From positions 1 to 64,000 of the forward strand of contig JBBRAW010000001.1 of assembly GCA_038206385.1 (NCBI GenBank): a stretch of DNA of 64,000 bases. The letters run 5' to 3'. Under the pieces are notes generated by a model. The model had not been told where the DNA came from and made no database searches. It was given only the letters and a program-made list of their open reading frames with translations. Each line of letters begins with the position of its first letter. Positions within the stretch are counted from its first letter, which is position 1. This DNA comes from JANXSD01 sp038206385. Lineage in GTDB: Bacteria; Bacteroidota; Bacteroidia; AKYH767-A; OLB10. This document shows positions 28,798 to 37,649 of this stretch, one piece after another. A program made the translations under genes and the position numbers.

Positions 28798-31382
28798 TCG
28801 ATTACGGGTTTATATTTCATTACTTCTTTTAATGCTTTCGGCAATCCTATTAAATCATAATGATGCGAGAAAACAATATACCTACTTATCCAATAACTTG
28901 CATATTTATCCTTTGCTTGTCGTCGACCACGATACTCTTTAAATTGATTCAAATGTTCGTATGCATAATTAATTCCTTTAGCGGCGGGATGTCGGTACTC
29001 ATTCAATCCTGCAAGAGGAGCCATGCCGATGTTCAATGTTGTTGCTCCATTTTCCTTCGCATAATTTATTAAACTGATCATCATAAAATCGGTACAAAAT
29101 GATGGTGAATTAGGAAGTAAACGTAAGAGATCATAGGTCATTTCATCTTGCTTGTAATCAGGAACGATATTCATAAACCCACAAGTTTTTCCTTCTGCAT
29201 TCTTTAAAACAAGGATGACTTGATTACGTAATTCATACTTATCGAAAACTCCTTGAGAAAAAGCCATTTCTTCCTCGTTAATATCGGTTAACCATTTATC
29301 CGAAATTTGTTGCAATTGTTTCAACGTATCGAATGAATGAATAGGCTTAATTATTTTTATAACATATCCATTTCGTATTGCAGCATTGAATGCATTGCGT
29401 AAAGATTTATTTGCATTTCCATCAAGAGAAAAAGTAGAGAGATTAACTACAGCTTCTTGTCCGATTGGAATTGTTTTTTTATCCAGCGAATAAAAATATT
29501 CAAGACTTTCTTTTCCTACGCGATACCAAATAACTTTAAGTCCTTTCTTGAGAGAAAATTTTTCAAATGCACTAATTAATGATTTCTTTTCAGCGATATT
29601 TTCTGCAACAGGTTCTTCCAATGCAATTGCATAGCCTCTCGTTAATCGGTAAGAAACAAATCCATTACGTTTATCGTTAAAGAAAAATTGTTTGTCGGGA
29701 TACGTTTTAAAATAATCCAATACCGATTTACCATACTGCTGAACCAATTTATCAGCTTGTAAAAAATCGGCATCTTCCGGTTCATATTCATAAAGGTAAG
29801 GACGTGCAAGACTTACTAAGAGATACGTCATCGTAAGAATTCCAGAAAGGCGAATACTCCAGAGAAATGCTTTACCAATACCTGTATGCGCTTGTAAAAC
29901 ATCTACGTTAAGCAAGAAAAAAGATTCTAATGTATGAATCATCGATTGCCATAAAGTAAAGTCGATGCCGAAATGATGTTTATCTAAAAAGTAAAAGCCA
30001 GCTACCGAAAAAATCATTACCGTAAGTATCGATAAAATTGCTGAACGAATTCCATCCCATGTTGAAGTTTTTTCACTTCGAATAATGTAATTGGAGCGTG
30101 TAACAAAAAGAATCATAATTGTAAATGCTGCAAGACTTGCTTCTTCGTAGTCGATGGCTTTGGTGAGATGTCCTATTAATGATAAAGAAGAAACAACCAA
30201 CGCGGCGACCCAAGCAATACGTAATCCACGCAAGAGAAATATTGCAGTGAGCATTAGAAATATTCCTGATGCTAGAACAAAATAATTAGAATAATGAATT
30301 GCATCAAGAGGGAGAAACTGTCGAAGTAAAACCAAGCGTGAATGTATTGCTGGTGTTAATGCAGAAATTGTATTTACAATTCCAAGCATGAATAAAAGGA
30401 TTGCTGGTAATATTCTTAATAAGATATTATTCTTATTCCAGAAGAACGAAAACACACCGAATACTAGTGGAAGCCAAAATTCTAGAAATCGAAATAGAAC
30501 TGTTGCACCTACGGCTTCTGGCATATTTGCTCCTGCATGTTGTAGGTAGGTGATTACTGAAAATTCTATTGCTCCTAGTCCTCGTAAAAATGGCGAAACA
30601 ACTAATAATACAACAGCAATTGTATAACCAACGAAAGCAGCTTCCCATCCTAATGTAAGATTTAAAGCTTTAAATGCGATCCAGAAATGAATGATTCCTA
30701 CAAGGTCAATAGCAATTGCATACAATAATGCGATAAACATTTTTTGTGATGTATATATTTTAACATTCATTTCAGCATAGGCAGGAACATGTTTTATAAA
30801 CCAATCACGAATTTTTCCATTACGATTTATAGCTTTCAAAAAAAATAATATCAACGCTGATAGCACTAATAATCCAATGAATGAAAAAAGTAGTGATGAA
30901 TCTATTGAAGAATTGAACCATAAATACAATGCGATAGGAATTGCAACAATTGCAACAGCGAGAATTCCTAGAATTGCATAAATGAATGAGCCGAAACGTA
31001 TTTCCGCTGATTTAATTTCTTTCCCTGCCACATCTTCAAAAAAGCCTAATGATGTTATTCCACCAGCTGGTAAGAAAACGCTAATTAAATTTCTGCTTAG
31101 AAAAAGTTTAGTACAATTTATTAAAGAGACTTTAGCTCCTGCAACGATAAAACTTTGTTTGTATAATAATGCTTGAAATAAAATAGTGATTGCTGTTAAT
31201 ACAATTCCATAAAAAAGCCACAAATAATTTACTTGATTTAATACAGCTTCGGTTTTAAATAATTCATTACGTTCTTGATAAAAAAAATAAAGTCCTGAAG
31301 CGAGTAAAAATAGTCCTATTAACTCCTTCCATGGCAAGCGGAATCTTGTTAGTAATCGTTTACGGGATATTGCTACTTGCAT
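28794..31382 (-). CDS. mprF: phosphatidylglycerol lysyltransferase (MprF/LpiA type)
   Basis: An 862-residue protein of normal MprF length. The N-terminal 530 residues hold about 13-14 transmembrane helices, of which the first eight or so form the LPG-synthase/flippase domain (for example SVFLPAGGITSLGFFEDV). The C-terminal cytosolic part (about 545-862) is the DUF2156 GNAT-like aminoacyltransferase (NDKRNGFVSYRLTRGYAIAL and NIGMAPLAGL). It transfers an amino acid, usually lysine, from tRNA to phosphatidylglycerol and moves the product across the membrane. This lowers surface negative charge and sensitivity to cationic peptides. It forms an overlapping pair with the VirJ/AcvB-like hydrolase gene. 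The amino acid used cannot be read from sequence. Confidence 0.93.
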   Translation of the reverse strand: MQVAISRKRLLTRFRLPWKELIGLFLLASGLYFFYQERNELFKTEAVLNQVNYLWLFYGIVLTAITILFQALLYKQSFIVAGAKVSLINCTKLFLSRNLISVFLPAGGITSLGFFEDVAGKEIKSAEIRFGSFIYAILGILAVAIVAIPIALYLWFNSSIDSSLLFSFIGLLVLSALILFFLKAINRNGKIRDWFIKHVPAYAEMNVKIYTSQKMFIALLYAIAIDLVGIIHFWIAFKALNLTLGWEAAFVGYTIAVVLLVVSPFLRGLGAIEFSVITYLQHAGANMPEAVGATVLFRFLEFWLPLVFGVFSFFWNKNNILLRILPAILLFMLGIVNTISALTPAIHSRLVLLRQFLPLDAIHYSNYFVLASGIFLMLTAIFLLRGLRIAWVAALVVSSLSLIGHLTKAIDYEEASLAAFTIMILFVTRSNYIIRSEKTSTWDGIRSAILSILTVMIFSVAGFYFLDKHHFGIDFTLWQSMIHTLESFFLLNVDVLQAHTGIGKAFLWSIRLSGILTMTYLLVSLARPYLYEYEPEDADFLQADKLVQQYGKSVLDYFKTYPDKQFFFNDKRNGFVSYRLTRGYAIALEEPVAENIAEKKSLISAFEKFSLKKGLKVIWYRVGKESLEYFYSLDKKTIPIGQEAVVNLSTFSLDGNANKSLRNAFNAAIRNGYVIKIIKPIHSFDTLKQLQQISDKWLTDINEEEMAFSQGVFDKYELRNQVILVLKNAEGKTCGFMNIVPDYKQDEMTYDLLRLLPNSPSFCTDFMMISLINYAKENGATTLNIGMAPLAGLNEYRHPAAKGINYAYEHLNQFKEYRGRRQAKDKYASYWISRYIVFSHHYDLIGLPKALKEVMKYKPVIE

Positions 31383-31387
31383 GGCGC

Positions 31388-31395
31388 CAAAATTA
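31388..31395 (-). promoter_or_regulatory. promoter -7 box for mprF (TAATTTTG on minus strand), possibly leaderless
   Basis: A perfect TAnnTTTG on the minus strand, with its G only 5 nt before the mprF ATG (31382). Transcription would begin at or beside the start codon. Confidence 0.5.
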
Positions 31396-31548
31396 AGATC
31401 TTAATTGTAGATCTTGGCGAAATAAAAATAATTAGGTAAATAAAAAATACAGAAGAAACCTTAGGACTAAGTAGCTATTTTTATTATTGATTATCAAATA
31501 TTTATCTCCTAATTATAAATAAATTATAGTTTATATCATAAACTAGTC

Positions 31549-31556
31549 TATGTTTG
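31549..31556 (+). promoter_or_regulatory. promoter -7 box (TATGTTTG)
   Basis: A perfect TAnnTTTG element 25 nt before the ATG at 31582. It would drive the three-gene operon that ends in the winged-helix regulator. Confidence 0.5.
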
Positions 31557-31581
31557 TAATGTATTTATAAAACATACTAAA

Positions 31582-32232
31582 ATGAAAAACTTATTTGTCC
31601 TCATCTCCATCACCTGTTTGATGTACAGCACATCAACATGTGTAGCACAAAAATCAATTAGTGATAAAGATTTAAATCACTATGTATCTATGATGGATAC
31701 TGCTGAATCGGTTACCTCATGGAAAACAATTAGTGATCAATTTGCAAAACTTGCGACGGGCAATGAAACAAATTGGTTAGTACAATATCATGCAGCTTTC
31801 GCTCACGCAATTTATGCCATGCGAATTACTGATATGAAAGAGCGCGATAATTACTTAGATAAAGCGATGGCTTATGCAGAAAAATCTGAAAATGCAAAAC
31901 CAAAAGAATCGGAAGTACTTGTTTTGAAAGGAATGATAACGGCAATGAAAATTTCTGTTGATCCAAAGCGAGGAATGGAAATGGGACAAGAGTCATCACA
32001 ACTAGTAAAGCAAGGAAACAAACTGAATCCAGAAAATCCTCGTGCGTATCTTGAAATGGGAGAATCAGCAATGTATATTCCAGAGCAATATGGTGGTGGC
32101 AAAAAGAAATCACAAGCGTTATTAGAAACATCTTTAGAAAAATATAAATCTTTTAAATCTGAAGATGTGAATTGGCCACATTGGGGAGAGGCACGTGCAA
32201 AACTATTATTAGAAAAATGTAAATCGTTATAA
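31582..32232 (+). CDS. secreted TPR-like protein, unknown function
   Basis: A 216-residue protein with a signal peptide (ending TCVAQ). The rest is helical and resembles degenerate tetratricopeptide repeats: TNWLVQYHAAFAHAIYA, LDKAMAYAEKSENAKPKE and NPENPRAYLEMGES. Such proteins usually mediate protein contacts in the periplasm. It is followed after 22 bp by a membrane protein and then a winged-helix regulator, so the three probably form one operon. Function unknown. Confidence 0.75.
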   Translation: MKNLFVLISITCLMYSTSTCVAQKSISDKDLNHYVSMMDTAESVTSWKTISDQFAKLATGNETNWLVQYHAAFAHAIYAMRITDMKERDNYLDKAMAYAEKSENAKPKESEVLVLKGMITAMKISVDPKRGMEMGQESSQLVKQGNKLNPENPRAYLEMGESAMYIPEQYGGGKKKSQALLETSLEKYKSFKSEDVNWPHWGEARAKLLLEKCKSL

Positions 32233-32254
32233 TCTAAAAATCACATTTATAAAA

Positions 32255-32839
32255 ATGGAAAATACAGAAAAGGAAATGAGCAGCGAAGAAAGTCTTCGCG
32301 TGATTCAGCAAATGATACACACTGCTAAAAGAGATTTTGAAGATGATAGCTTTCATTATCTACTCTGGGGATGGTTGGTATTCGCAGCAAGCTTAGGGCA
32401 ATTTATTTTATTCAAACAAGGGTTTGAACATTCAGAAATAACATGGCTATTAATGCCTGTTGGAGCAGTGATTGCATTTCTTTACGGAAGAAAACAAGCG
32501 AAAAAAGAAAGAGTGAAAACGTATGTTTCTTCTTTTGTAATGTATGTTGTAACTGCCATGATGGTTTCCCTATTTATTGTACTTTGTTTTCAGGGCAAGC
32601 TACAACAATATACGTTTCCGATTATTTTAATATTGTATGCTATAATGCTGTTTATAATGGGTGGGATTCTACAATTTAAGCCATTAATAATTGGAGGAAT
32701 TACCAATTGGATTTTAGCAATTGTTGGGTTCTTCTATTCAGTAGAAATTCAATTATTAATTTTAGCATTAGCCGTTCTTTTAGGATATATTATTCCTGGG
32801 TATTTATTAGGCCGTCGGCAACAAAGTGCTAATGCATAA
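32255..32839 (+). CDS. membrane protein with six hydrophobic segments, unknown function
   Basis: A 194-residue protein. A short acidic N-terminal cytosolic segment (about 1-33, including SLRVIQQMIHTAKRDF) is followed by about six transmembrane helices. No catalytic motif is visible. Its position, directly before a small winged-helix regulator, recalls membrane-protein/regulator pairs that recur in Bacteroidota. The pair may sense a membrane signal or control efflux. That is inference from context only. Confidence 0.7.
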   Translation: MENTEKEMSSEESLRVIQQMIHTAKRDFEDDSFHYLLWGWLVFAASLGQFILFKQGFEHSEITWLLMPVGAVIAFLYGRKQAKKERVKTYVSSFVMYVVTAMMVSLFIVLCFQGKLQQYTFPIILILYAIMLFIMGGILQFKPLIIGGITNWILAIVGFFYSVEIQLLILALAVLLGYIIPGYLLGRRQQSANA

Positions 32840-32881
32840 AGCTTAGATTATAAAATTTGATCATTATGAAATCGAAAAAAA

Positions 32882-33196
32882 ATGTTTAAAGACCTCGATC
32901 CCTTACTACATCAACAACTGAGATTGTCGATTATATCATTGTTAGTATCAGTAAGAGAAGCAGAATTTACCTTTCTTAAAGAAAAAACAGGTTCCACTGC
33001 TGGAAACATCTCAGTGCAAATAAATAAATTAGCAGAAGCAGAATATATTACTGTGACCAAAACATTTAGAGATAATTACCCTTTGACAACGTGCAAAATT
33101 ACAACGAAAGGAATTAATGCTTTCGAAAATTATGTGAAGGCATTACAAGATTATTTACCTACATCGACTTCAAAAAAGAAGGGCGGCTCAAATTGA
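32882..33196 (+). CDS. small winged-helix transcriptional regulator
   Basis: A 104-residue DNA-binding protein of the HTH_34/ArsR-like winged-helix group. DPLLHQQLRLSIISLL is the first helix pair, FTFLKEKTGSTAGNISVQIN gives the recognition helix, and a beta wing follows (YITVTKTFRDNYPLTTCKIT). It is probably a dimeric repressor acting on its own operon. The start is an ATG preceded by a run of eight A (32875-32882). One A fewer would join an upstream ATG at 32866 to the same frame (MKSKK...), so the true N-terminus may be longer. Its stop codon lies inside the terminator hairpin. Confidence 0.85.
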   Translation: MFKDLDPLLHQQLRLSIISLLVSVREAEFTFLKEKTGSTAGNISVQINKLAEAEYITVTKTFRDNYPLTTCKITTKGINAFENYVKALQDYLPTSTSKKKGGSN

Positions 33197-33207
33197 GCCG
33201 CCCTTTA
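33181..33207. terminator. bidirectional terminator between convergent operons
   Basis: A perfect 11-bp inverted repeat with a one-base centre: GGGCGGCTCAA at 33181-33191 and its complement at 33193-33203. It is followed by TTTAAAA on the plus strand and preceded by A-rich sequence that reads as T on the minus strand. It overlaps the last codons and stop of the regulator gene and ends 23 bp before the opposite gene's stop. Confidence 0.85.
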
Positions 33208-33226
33208 AAAATAATCTTAAATAAAT

Positions 33227-34519
33227 TTATTCCAATCCATATTTTTTCATGTACTTATGATACAATTGCTGTTGGATATTATGCAAATCAATTTCCTTTC
33301 CTAAAATATATGCTAACTCCACTTGATTAGTTCGCATATCCAATGCATCACCAGAAGAGACAAATAATGTTGCATCTTTTCCTTTCTCCAATGAACCAGT
33401 AGTTGAATCAATTCCTAATATTCTCGCTGGTGATAATGTAATCGAGGTAAGTGCATCTTCTTTCGATAACCCATAACCTGCTGCCATCCCTGCTTCGAAA
33501 GGAAGATTTCTAATTTTCCAATAACCATCATCCGTAATAGCGAAATCAATTCCAGCATTTTTCAAAAGTGAAGGAAGTTTATACGATGCATATACATCCT
33601 CATCATCACGCATCGGTAACGCTTGTGTACGCATGATTATTACGGGAATAGCATTCGCTTTTAAAATATCAGTAACACGCCAGCTATCTTCTCCTCCTAC
33701 TAACACCATTTGTACTTTATATAATTTGCAAAAGTTTACAGAAGCAATAATATCTCTCGCAAGATTTGCTCTAACATATAATTTTTTCGTTCCATTAAAT
33801 AATGCTTTCATCGCTTCGAAATGTTGATTATGAATAGCAGGCATTCCTAATTCATTATATGCTTTTGCATCATTAAAAAATTGCGTTAACATCTTCATCG
33901 ATTTTTCAAACCGAGTTTGTTGTTCTTCTTCTGTTGCTGCCCAACTAGCTTTTACAATTCGCATCGATGGCCAATTCATCCAAATACCTTCGTCGGTTTT
34001 GTATGCAGCATCTTCCCAATTCCAAGCATCAAGTGAAACTACTGATGATGTTCCAGATAACATTCCACCAAGTGGCGCAATTTGCGCTGTAAGAATTCCA
34101 TTCGTTCTAACAGTGGGTGTAATTTTCGAATCGGTATTGTATGCGATGATAGCTCGTGTACTCGGATTTAATTGTCCGGTTTCATTAAAATCATTTGTTG
34201 AACGAACTAATTCAATTTCATTCAAACCTAGTTGCGTTCCCATTGCAATGAATCCAGGATAAATATGTTTTCCAGTAAGATCAATGATGGTATCATAAGC
34301 ATCGCGAGCAGGTTTAAATCCTCGAGAGTCCATCACAAAAACTATTTTTCCATCTTTCAAAGAGATGGCACTTGTCTCTATGACTTTCCCATTTCCAAGA
34401 TGTGCCATTCCCCCAAAAAGTAATACACGTTTCATTTCCTTTCCTGCAGGAATAGGATTTTGCGCAAAACATTTTAGAGAACAACAAATTATAAATGCTA
34501 AAAGAATATTTTTTTTCAT
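33227..34519 (-). CDS. secreted amidohydrolase-family protein lacking the HxH metal motif
   Basis: A 430-residue protein with a signal peptide (ending LKCFAQ) and the overall amidohydrolase layout. There is an N-terminal composite beta sandwich (ISLKDGKIVFVMDSRG, then DLTGKHIYPGFIAMGT) and a C-terminal ILGIDSTTGSLEKGKDATLFV segment. At the position of the usual HxH after the PGF motif the sequence reads AMGTQLG, so the first metal ligands are missing. It may be a non-catalytic partner of the larger amidohydrolase encoded 7 bp upstream. The start is the ATG at 34519; an ATG at 34570 would overlap that gene. Confidence 0.8.
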   Translation of the reverse strand: MKKNILLAFIICCSLKCFAQNPIPAGKEMKRVLLFGGMAHLGNGKVIETSAISLKDGKIVFVMDSRGFKPARDAYDTIIDLTGKHIYPGFIAMGTQLGLNEIELVRSTNDFNETGQLNPSTRAIIAYNTDSKITPTVRTNGILTAQIAPLGGMLSGTSSVVSLDAWNWEDAAYKTDEGIWMNWPSMRIVKASWAATEEEQQTRFEKSMKMLTQFFNDAKAYNELGMPAIHNQHFEAMKALFNGTKKLYVRANLARDIIASVNFCKLYKVQMVLVGGEDSWRVTDILKANAIPVIIMRTQALPMRDDEDVYASYKLPSLLKNAGIDFAITDDGYWKIRNLPFEAGMAAGYGLSKEDALTSITLSPARILGIDSTTGSLEKGKDATLFVSSGDALDMRTNQVELAYILGKEIDLHNIQQQLYHKYMKKYGLE

Positions 34520-34526
34520 GGTCTGA

Positions 34527-37500
34527 TTAGTAAGGAGATTCTTCTCTGTTATTGCAATGTTGTAATTCATGAATTTTCATACTTGGTTTATCAACTGGAG
34601 CACCATACTCCTTTGCGCTTATCATTGCTTTAATAATCCGTTGACGTTCATTTTCATTTTGCAAACGCTTTTGTTGATCATTATTAAAATCATAATAGCA
34701 AACGCCATCAACAAATGTTTTCATCGAATGCGCATACACTGATAATGGATTATCATTCCATAATACAACATCTGCATCTTTACCAACAGCAATACTTCCA
34801 ACACGTTTATCAATATGTAAAAGTTTTGCAGGATTTAAAGTAACAAACTTCATTGCGTCTTCTTCACTCACGCCACCATACTTCACAGCCTTCGCAGCTT
34901 CTTGATTTAATCTTCGTGCCATCTCTGCATCATCCGAATTAAAAGCTGTAACAATTCCCATTTTATTTAGGATCGCACCGTTGTAAGGAATGGCTTCCAT
35001 CACCTCGTATTTATATGCCCACCAATCGCTAAATGTTGAGCCACCTGCACCATGCGCTTTCATCTTATCAGCAACTTTATAACCTTCTAAAATATGCGTG
35101 AACGTATTTACTTTGAAACCAAAAGTATCAGCAACATGCATCAACATATTTATTTCGCCTTGCTGATAACTATGACATGTAATAAATCTTTTCTTATTCA
35201 AGATTTCCGCAAGTGCTTCCATCTGTAAATTTCTACGCGGAGTTTCTGCTTGCGATTTATCTTTTGTGGCTATTGATTTCTGCATGCTTTGATCGTATTC
35301 TCGGGCACGAGTAAATGCATCAATATAAGTTTGCTCTACACCCATTCGCGTTTGCGGATAACGCACTGAATAATTATCCCCCCAATTTGATTGCTTCACA
35401 TTTTCTCCTAAAGCAAATTTTATGAATGGATCTGCTCCTTCAAATTTCATTGCTTCAGCAGATTTTCCCCAACGCAATTTTATTAATGCCGTTTGTCCAC
35501 CAATAGGATTCGCACTTCCATGCAACAAATGCGAAGTAGTAACTCCTCCTGCTAACTGCCGATAAATATTTACATCTTCCGGATCGATCACATCACCAAT
35601 ACGCACTTCAGAAGTAATAGCAGCGGTTCCTTCATTCACGTCGCCAGCAATTGCAATATGCGAATGCTCATCAACAATTCCTGCAGTCAAATGCATTCCT
35701 GTTCCATCAATAATTTCTACGCCAGCAACCTTCGAAGCATCAATATTTTTTCCAATCTGTTGAATCTTTCCATTACTAATTAACACATCTGTATTTATTA
35801 AGATGCCTTCTTTTTCATTCGTCCAAACAGTACTATTTTTTATGAGAACTGATTTTGCTTGTGGTAATTCAATATTTCCAAATGCCATATCAGGATACCA
35901 AACTTTTCCAATTACAGGAATGGTATCTTTTTTAACAGAATCTTTTTTTGTCTCAGTAAAAACTGTTGCATAAATTGCTTTCCATTGAATCCATTTTCCA
36001 TCGGGTGCTTGACCATCACCAGCAATTGTAAATTTATCATTGGCATCAAGCACTCCATTCAATCTGTAATTTCCTGCACCTTTTTTTACTTCAAAACGTA
36101 AAGTAAATTGTTGTCCATCGCGATCATAATTCACTTTTACTTTTGTACTGTCGTGCATCAATTGCCATTCAGGTGTTACTGCTTCGCCAGAAATATTTAA
36201 ATCCCACCCTTTCAATGAATCTAAAGAAAGCTTATATCTTCCTCGAACATCAGTAGAATCGTATTCCTTATCAGCATAACGCTTACCTAAAATCCATTGT
36301 TCAAGAATAATATTTTCTTTATCGAATACATCTTTGCTGCTGATGAAAAAACACGCAAGCATTCCTGGTTTTAAACTACCAACACGATCATTAATTTTTA
36401 AGATCGATGCAGGAGTTTGTGTTAACGCTGTTAATGCAGCTTCTTTACTCAATCCATACAAAATTGCTTTCTGAATATTTTTTAGAAAATCTTTTTTGTC
36501 TTTTAATCCGTAAGTTGTAAATGCAAATTTTATTCCTGCTTTCTCTAATACACTTCCGTTTGATGGTGCTTCTTCCCATTGTTTTAATTCAGCCAAACTA
36601 ATATCGATTGCATCATAAGGATTACTTACGTCAAGAGCTTTTGGATAATTTACAGGAATAATAAATGTATTACCTGTCTTTTTTATTTCATCAACACGTT
36701 TGTATTCATCACCTGATCCTTTGATCACATAATTTACATTAAATTCTTTTGCAATTTTATCTGCGCGCAAACCACTCCAAACATCATTCACATCAAAAAT
36801 TTGTGTGAGTGATTGATCTGAAATCCATGACTCAAGTGAAATATCGAAATTTTTATTTTTTGATTGCTGATACCATTTCGCATCGCAATAAGTTTGACGT
36901 AATAATGCAATCGAACCCATTAATGAAGCAGGATAATCTTGCGTTGATGTTCCTTTGCTAAATGAATAAGTCGCGGCAGCTTTATCCTTTACGATGAGCT
37001 CATTTTCTTTTCCTTCGCCTAATGCAACAACTGTAGCTGTGCCGCGTGCGATTCCATCATCCTGCAAAGAAAGTGTTAGTCCAAAGCCTTGCTTACGAAG
37101 TTCTGCTGCCTTTTTTGTATCAGCATTAAAATTACGGCTCGCATCAAATTCAGGTTTCAACGCTTGATTCCAACTAAAAGCACCATTCGTTCTAGTATCA
37201 TATTGCGGCGCTCTATTTCCCGGTCGTTCTTTCCTTACCTCCGGCATACCATAAGTAGTAAACGCATCAATAAAAGAAGGATAAATCATTTTGCCTTTGA
37301 GGTCGTAAACAACGGCTCCTTTGGGGATGATTAAGTTGGTTCCGATGCTAATAATCTTATCATTTTTAATGACGAGACTTGCATTTTTTAGCAATGTTTT
37401 AGGATCTTGCCAGATATCGGCATGGGTGAAAACATAGTAGATATCGCGTTCATCAGAGAGGCCATAGCGGGGAATTGTGCTCTGCGCCTGCATGTTTTGA

Positions 37501-37544
37501 GCCGTGATAAATACCGTGAATAACAATGTTAGTATTTTTTTCAT
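34527..37544 (-). CDS. secreted tandem amidohydrolase (degenerate N-domain, active-type C-domain)
   Basis: A 1005-residue protein with a signal peptide (ending NMQAQ) and two amidohydrolase modules. The N-terminal one (about 20-430) has PSFIDAFTTYG where metal ligands should be, so it is probably inactive. The C-terminal one (about 560-985) keeps VDEHSH with HxH at about 627-629. It also has CHSY and THILEG for further His ligands, and FNSDDAEMARRLN with the catalytic Asp. The family hydrolyses amide or cyclic amide bonds, as in imidazolonepropionase and dipeptidases. The natural substrate is unknown. The start at 37544 is supported by a TACCTTCG promoter box 20 nt upstream; the frame itself is open to 37610. 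Confidence 0.85.
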   Translation of the reverse strand: MKKILTLLFTVFITAQNMQAQSTIPRYGLSDERDIYYVFTHADIWQDPKTLLKNASLVIKNDKIISIGTNLIIPKGAVVYDLKGKMIYPSFIDAFTTYGMPEVRKERPGNRAPQYDTRTNGAFSWNQALKPEFDASRNFNADTKKAAELRKQGFGLTLSLQDDGIARGTATVVALGEGKENELIVKDKAAATYSFSKGTSTQDYPASLMGSIALLRQTYCDAKWYQQSKNKNFDISLESWISDQSLTQIFDVNDVWSGLRADKIAKEFNVNYVIKGSGDEYKRVDEIKKTGNTFIIPVNYPKALDVSNPYDAIDISLAELKQWEEAPSNGSVLEKAGIKFAFTTYGLKDKKDFLKNIQKAILYGLSKEAALTALTQTPASILKINDRVGSLKPGMLACFFISSKDVFDKENIILEQWILGKRYADKEYDSTDVRGRYKLSLDSLKGWDLNISGEAVTPEWQLMHDSTKVKVNYDRDGQQFTLRFEVKKGAGNYRLNGVLDANDKFTIAGDGQAPDGKWIQWKAIYATVFTETKKDSVKKDTIPVIGKVWYPDMAFGNIELPQAKSVLIKNSTVWTNEKEGILINTDVLISNGKIQQIGKNIDASKVAGVEIIDGTGMHLTAGIVDEHSHIAIAGDVNEGTAAITSEVRIGDVIDPEDVNIYRQLAGGVTTSHLLHGSANPIGGQTALIKLRWGKSAEAMKFEGADPFIKFALGENVKQSNWGDNYSVRYPQTRMGVEQTYIDAFTRAREYDQSMQKSIATKDKSQAETPRRNLQMEALAEILNKKRFITCHSYQQGEINMLMHVADTFGFKVNTFTHILEGYKVADKMKAHGAGGSTFSDWWAYKYEVMEAIPYNGAILNKMGIVTAFNSDDAEMARRLNQEAAKAVKYGGVSEEDAMKFVTLNPAKLLHIDKRVGSIAVGKDADVVLWNDNPLSVYAHSMKTFVDGVCYYDFNNDQQKRLQNENERQRIIKAMISAKEYGAPVDKPSMKIHELQHCNNREESPY

Positions 37545-37564
37545 ACGTGGGTCAAGTGATGCGA

Positions 37565-37572
37565 CGAAGGTA
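37565..37572 (-). promoter_or_regulatory. promoter -7 box for the amidohydrolase operon (TACCTTCG on minus strand)
   Basis: A TAnnTTCG match whose last base is 20 nt before the ATG at 37544. It lies inside the longer open frame, which argues for the shorter protein. Confidence 0.5.
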
Positions 37573-37649
37573 ATAGTTTTAGGTCGTAGGGCATTGGCTT
37601 CCGGCAACACAATTTAACATCCTTTAAAAAGCCAATTTCTCCTCTATTG

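Noticed and set aside
33227..34519. Active amidohydrolase annotation for the smaller protein
   Set aside because: The HxH metal-binding motif is absent where the fold requires it, so only family membership is claimed.
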